Source: Rhizobiales bacterium 2SD (GTDB lineage: Bacteria > Pseudomonadota > Alphaproteobacteria > Rhizobiales > Beijerinckiaceae). Taken from it: DNA of 64,000 nucleotides. Below are positions 63,345 through 64,000 of this stretch, one piece after another. Location: NCBI GenBank assembly GCA_005502805.1, contig SCMY01000015.1, positions 62,001-126,000 of the forward strand. The letters run 5' to 3'. The position numbers were made by a program, and so were the translations under genes. Under the pieces are notes generated by a model. It was not told the DNA's origin and made no database searches. It worked only from the letters and a program-made list of their open reading frames with translations. Position 1 is the first letter of the stretch. The number at the start of each line of letters is the position of its first letter.

Positions 63345-63614
63345 TCAGAAGCCAGGCGGCAGCGTACCGCCGCCATAGAGTTCGCCTTGCCGAGGCGAGC
63401 TGCCGACGCCAGAGCGGACATAGGCGGGCCCGCCCTCCCGGGCCGGCGGCAGGCCAAGGTCGAGATCGCCGCGATCCGGCGGCGGCGCGCTCCGCACCAC
63501 GCGGGTTCGCATCATCGGAGCAGGCTCGGAGGTCGCGATCGGCTCCTCGCGAGAGACGCAGCCGCCCAGCAGGACGACGAGGACAGCGGCGGCGCCGCGG
63601 CGATAATGGGTCAT
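63345..63614 (-). CDS. Small putative lipoprotein, 89 aa
   Basis: The family is not recognised. MTHYRRGAAAVLVVLLGGC is a lipoprotein signal peptide with the lipobox LGGC; the mature chain starts at Cys19. The rest is proline-, glycine- and charge-rich (SEPAPMMRTRVVRSAPPPD) and probably unstructured. GAGG precedes the start at 63614. It is likely anchored in the envelope. A terminator follows. Confidence 0.75.
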   Translation of the reverse strand: MTHYRRGAAAVLVVLLGGCVSREEPIATSEPAPMMRTRVVRSAPPPDRGDLDLGLPPAREGGPAYVRSGVGSSPRQGELYGGGTLPPGF

Positions 63615-63711
63615 GGTTGCCTCAGTGCGGCGCACAGGCCGCGGCGATCGGGACGAATCCGCCGCAACCTGCATGACCCATGCGGCCCGCGCAAGCCGGT
63701 CGGTACGCGCT

Positions 63712-64000
63712 CTAGCGGTGCGTCAGACGCCGGTCGAAACGCATCATCAGCGCGTTGCAGGTGACCGCGAAGACAGTCAGCAACAGGGCGATCGCCATGA
63801 TCGTGTCGATCTGGCCGATATTGATCGCGCTGGTCAGCAGGAAGCCGAGGCCGCGCTGCGAGGCGAACATTTCGCCGATCAGTACGCCGAGCAACGTCAA
63901 CGAGAAGCCGAGCCGAACGCCCGAGATGATCTCGGGCAGGATCGCCGGCATGATCACGGTGAAGGCGCTCTGCGAGGGCGAGAGGCGCATCACCTGCGAA
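63712..64000 (-). CDS. ABC transporter permease, C-terminal part
   Basis: The last 95 codons of a gene that runs off the window are visible. MRLSPSQSAFTVIMPAILPEIISGVRLGFS is the EAA loop of binding-protein-dependent permeases of the SsuC/TauC/NrtB class (compare LPAALPGFLLGLRFG in the permease at 12146-13023). Two membrane helices follow (SLTLLGVLIGEMFA and TIMAIALLLTVFAVTCNAL). It belongs to a transporter for a small anion or sulfonate-like compound encoded mainly outside the window. Confidence 0.85.
   Translation of the reverse strand, partial: SQVMRLSPSQSAFTVIMPAILPEIISGVRLGFSLTLLGVLIGEMFASQRGLGFLLTSAINIGQIDTIMAIALLLTVFAVTCNALMMRFDRRLTHR

Overview
The window is high-GC DNA from an alphaproteobacterium. 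The PhyR/NepR/EcfG general stress response locus, a murU-like/addB/addA/trxA cluster, TIGR02300 (FYDLN), DUF1194 and DUF992 proteins, and HWE/HisKA_2 sensor kinases all point to the Hyphomicrobiales (Rhizobiales). A Bosea-like genome is my best guess, but that is an inference from gene content and style. Most of the window looks chromosomal (polA, gyrB, recQ, cmk, addAB, tRNA-Ala) with catabolic and transport gene clusters inserted between housekeeping genes.

Region by region. 0-4.4 kb: the start of a MarR regulator with a perfect palindromic operator, a Gfo/Idh/MocA dehydrogenase, and a CUT2 (Frc-like) sugar ABC transporter. 4.4-5 kb: a repeat-rich intergenic region. 5-11.4 kb: a catabolic cluster made of an M20-type amidohydrolase, RidA, TetR, a cyclase-family metal hydrolase, a beta-keto acid cleavage enzyme (BKACE), an SMP-30 lactonase and an orphan periplasmic binding protein. 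11.4-15.5 kb: a sulfonate-type ABC transporter with a flavin monooxygenase; its permease gene is frameshifted. 15.9-29.4 kb: LuxR paralogue 1, tRNA-Ala(GGC), FYDLN protein, cmk, DUF1194, a Bcr/CflA exporter, a NhaD-type antiporter, a class II amidotransferase, hrpB, PBP1A and DoxX. 29.5-41.1 kb: trxA, addA, addB, a murU-like gene, a nitroreductase and polA. 41.1-43 kb: a gene-poor stretch, LuxR paralogue 2 and an IS5-type transposase remnant.

43-54.6 kb is the most interesting part. It holds phyR and nepR-ecfG plus a ring of small, envelope and signalling genes. Six promoter sites exactly match the EcfG consensus (GGAAC, 16-17 bp, CGTT), each pointing at a neighbouring gene: DUF883/YqjE-like, a response regulator, a 76-aa protein, a 23-aa membrane ORF plus an extensin-like protein, nepR-ecfG, and an SbmA/YddA-type ABC transporter. 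Two further sites have GGTT in place of CGTT. The kinase-like gene that overlaps ecfG has lost the ATP-binding motifs, which suggests a PhyP-like negative regulator. An intact CHASE3-HisKA_2 kinase 5 kb away is a candidate PhyR activator. The whole region reads as a self-contained stress island in which EcfG drives its own locus and surrounding effectors.

54.5-64 kb: a Crp/Fnr regulator, a PmtA-like methyltransferase, a FMN reductase, recQ, gyrB, a ParS/RES-type (MbcA/MbcT-like) toxin-antitoxin pair with clustered operator half-sites, a small lipoprotein, and the end of another ABC permease. No CRISPR array, rRNA or intact insertion sequence was seen.
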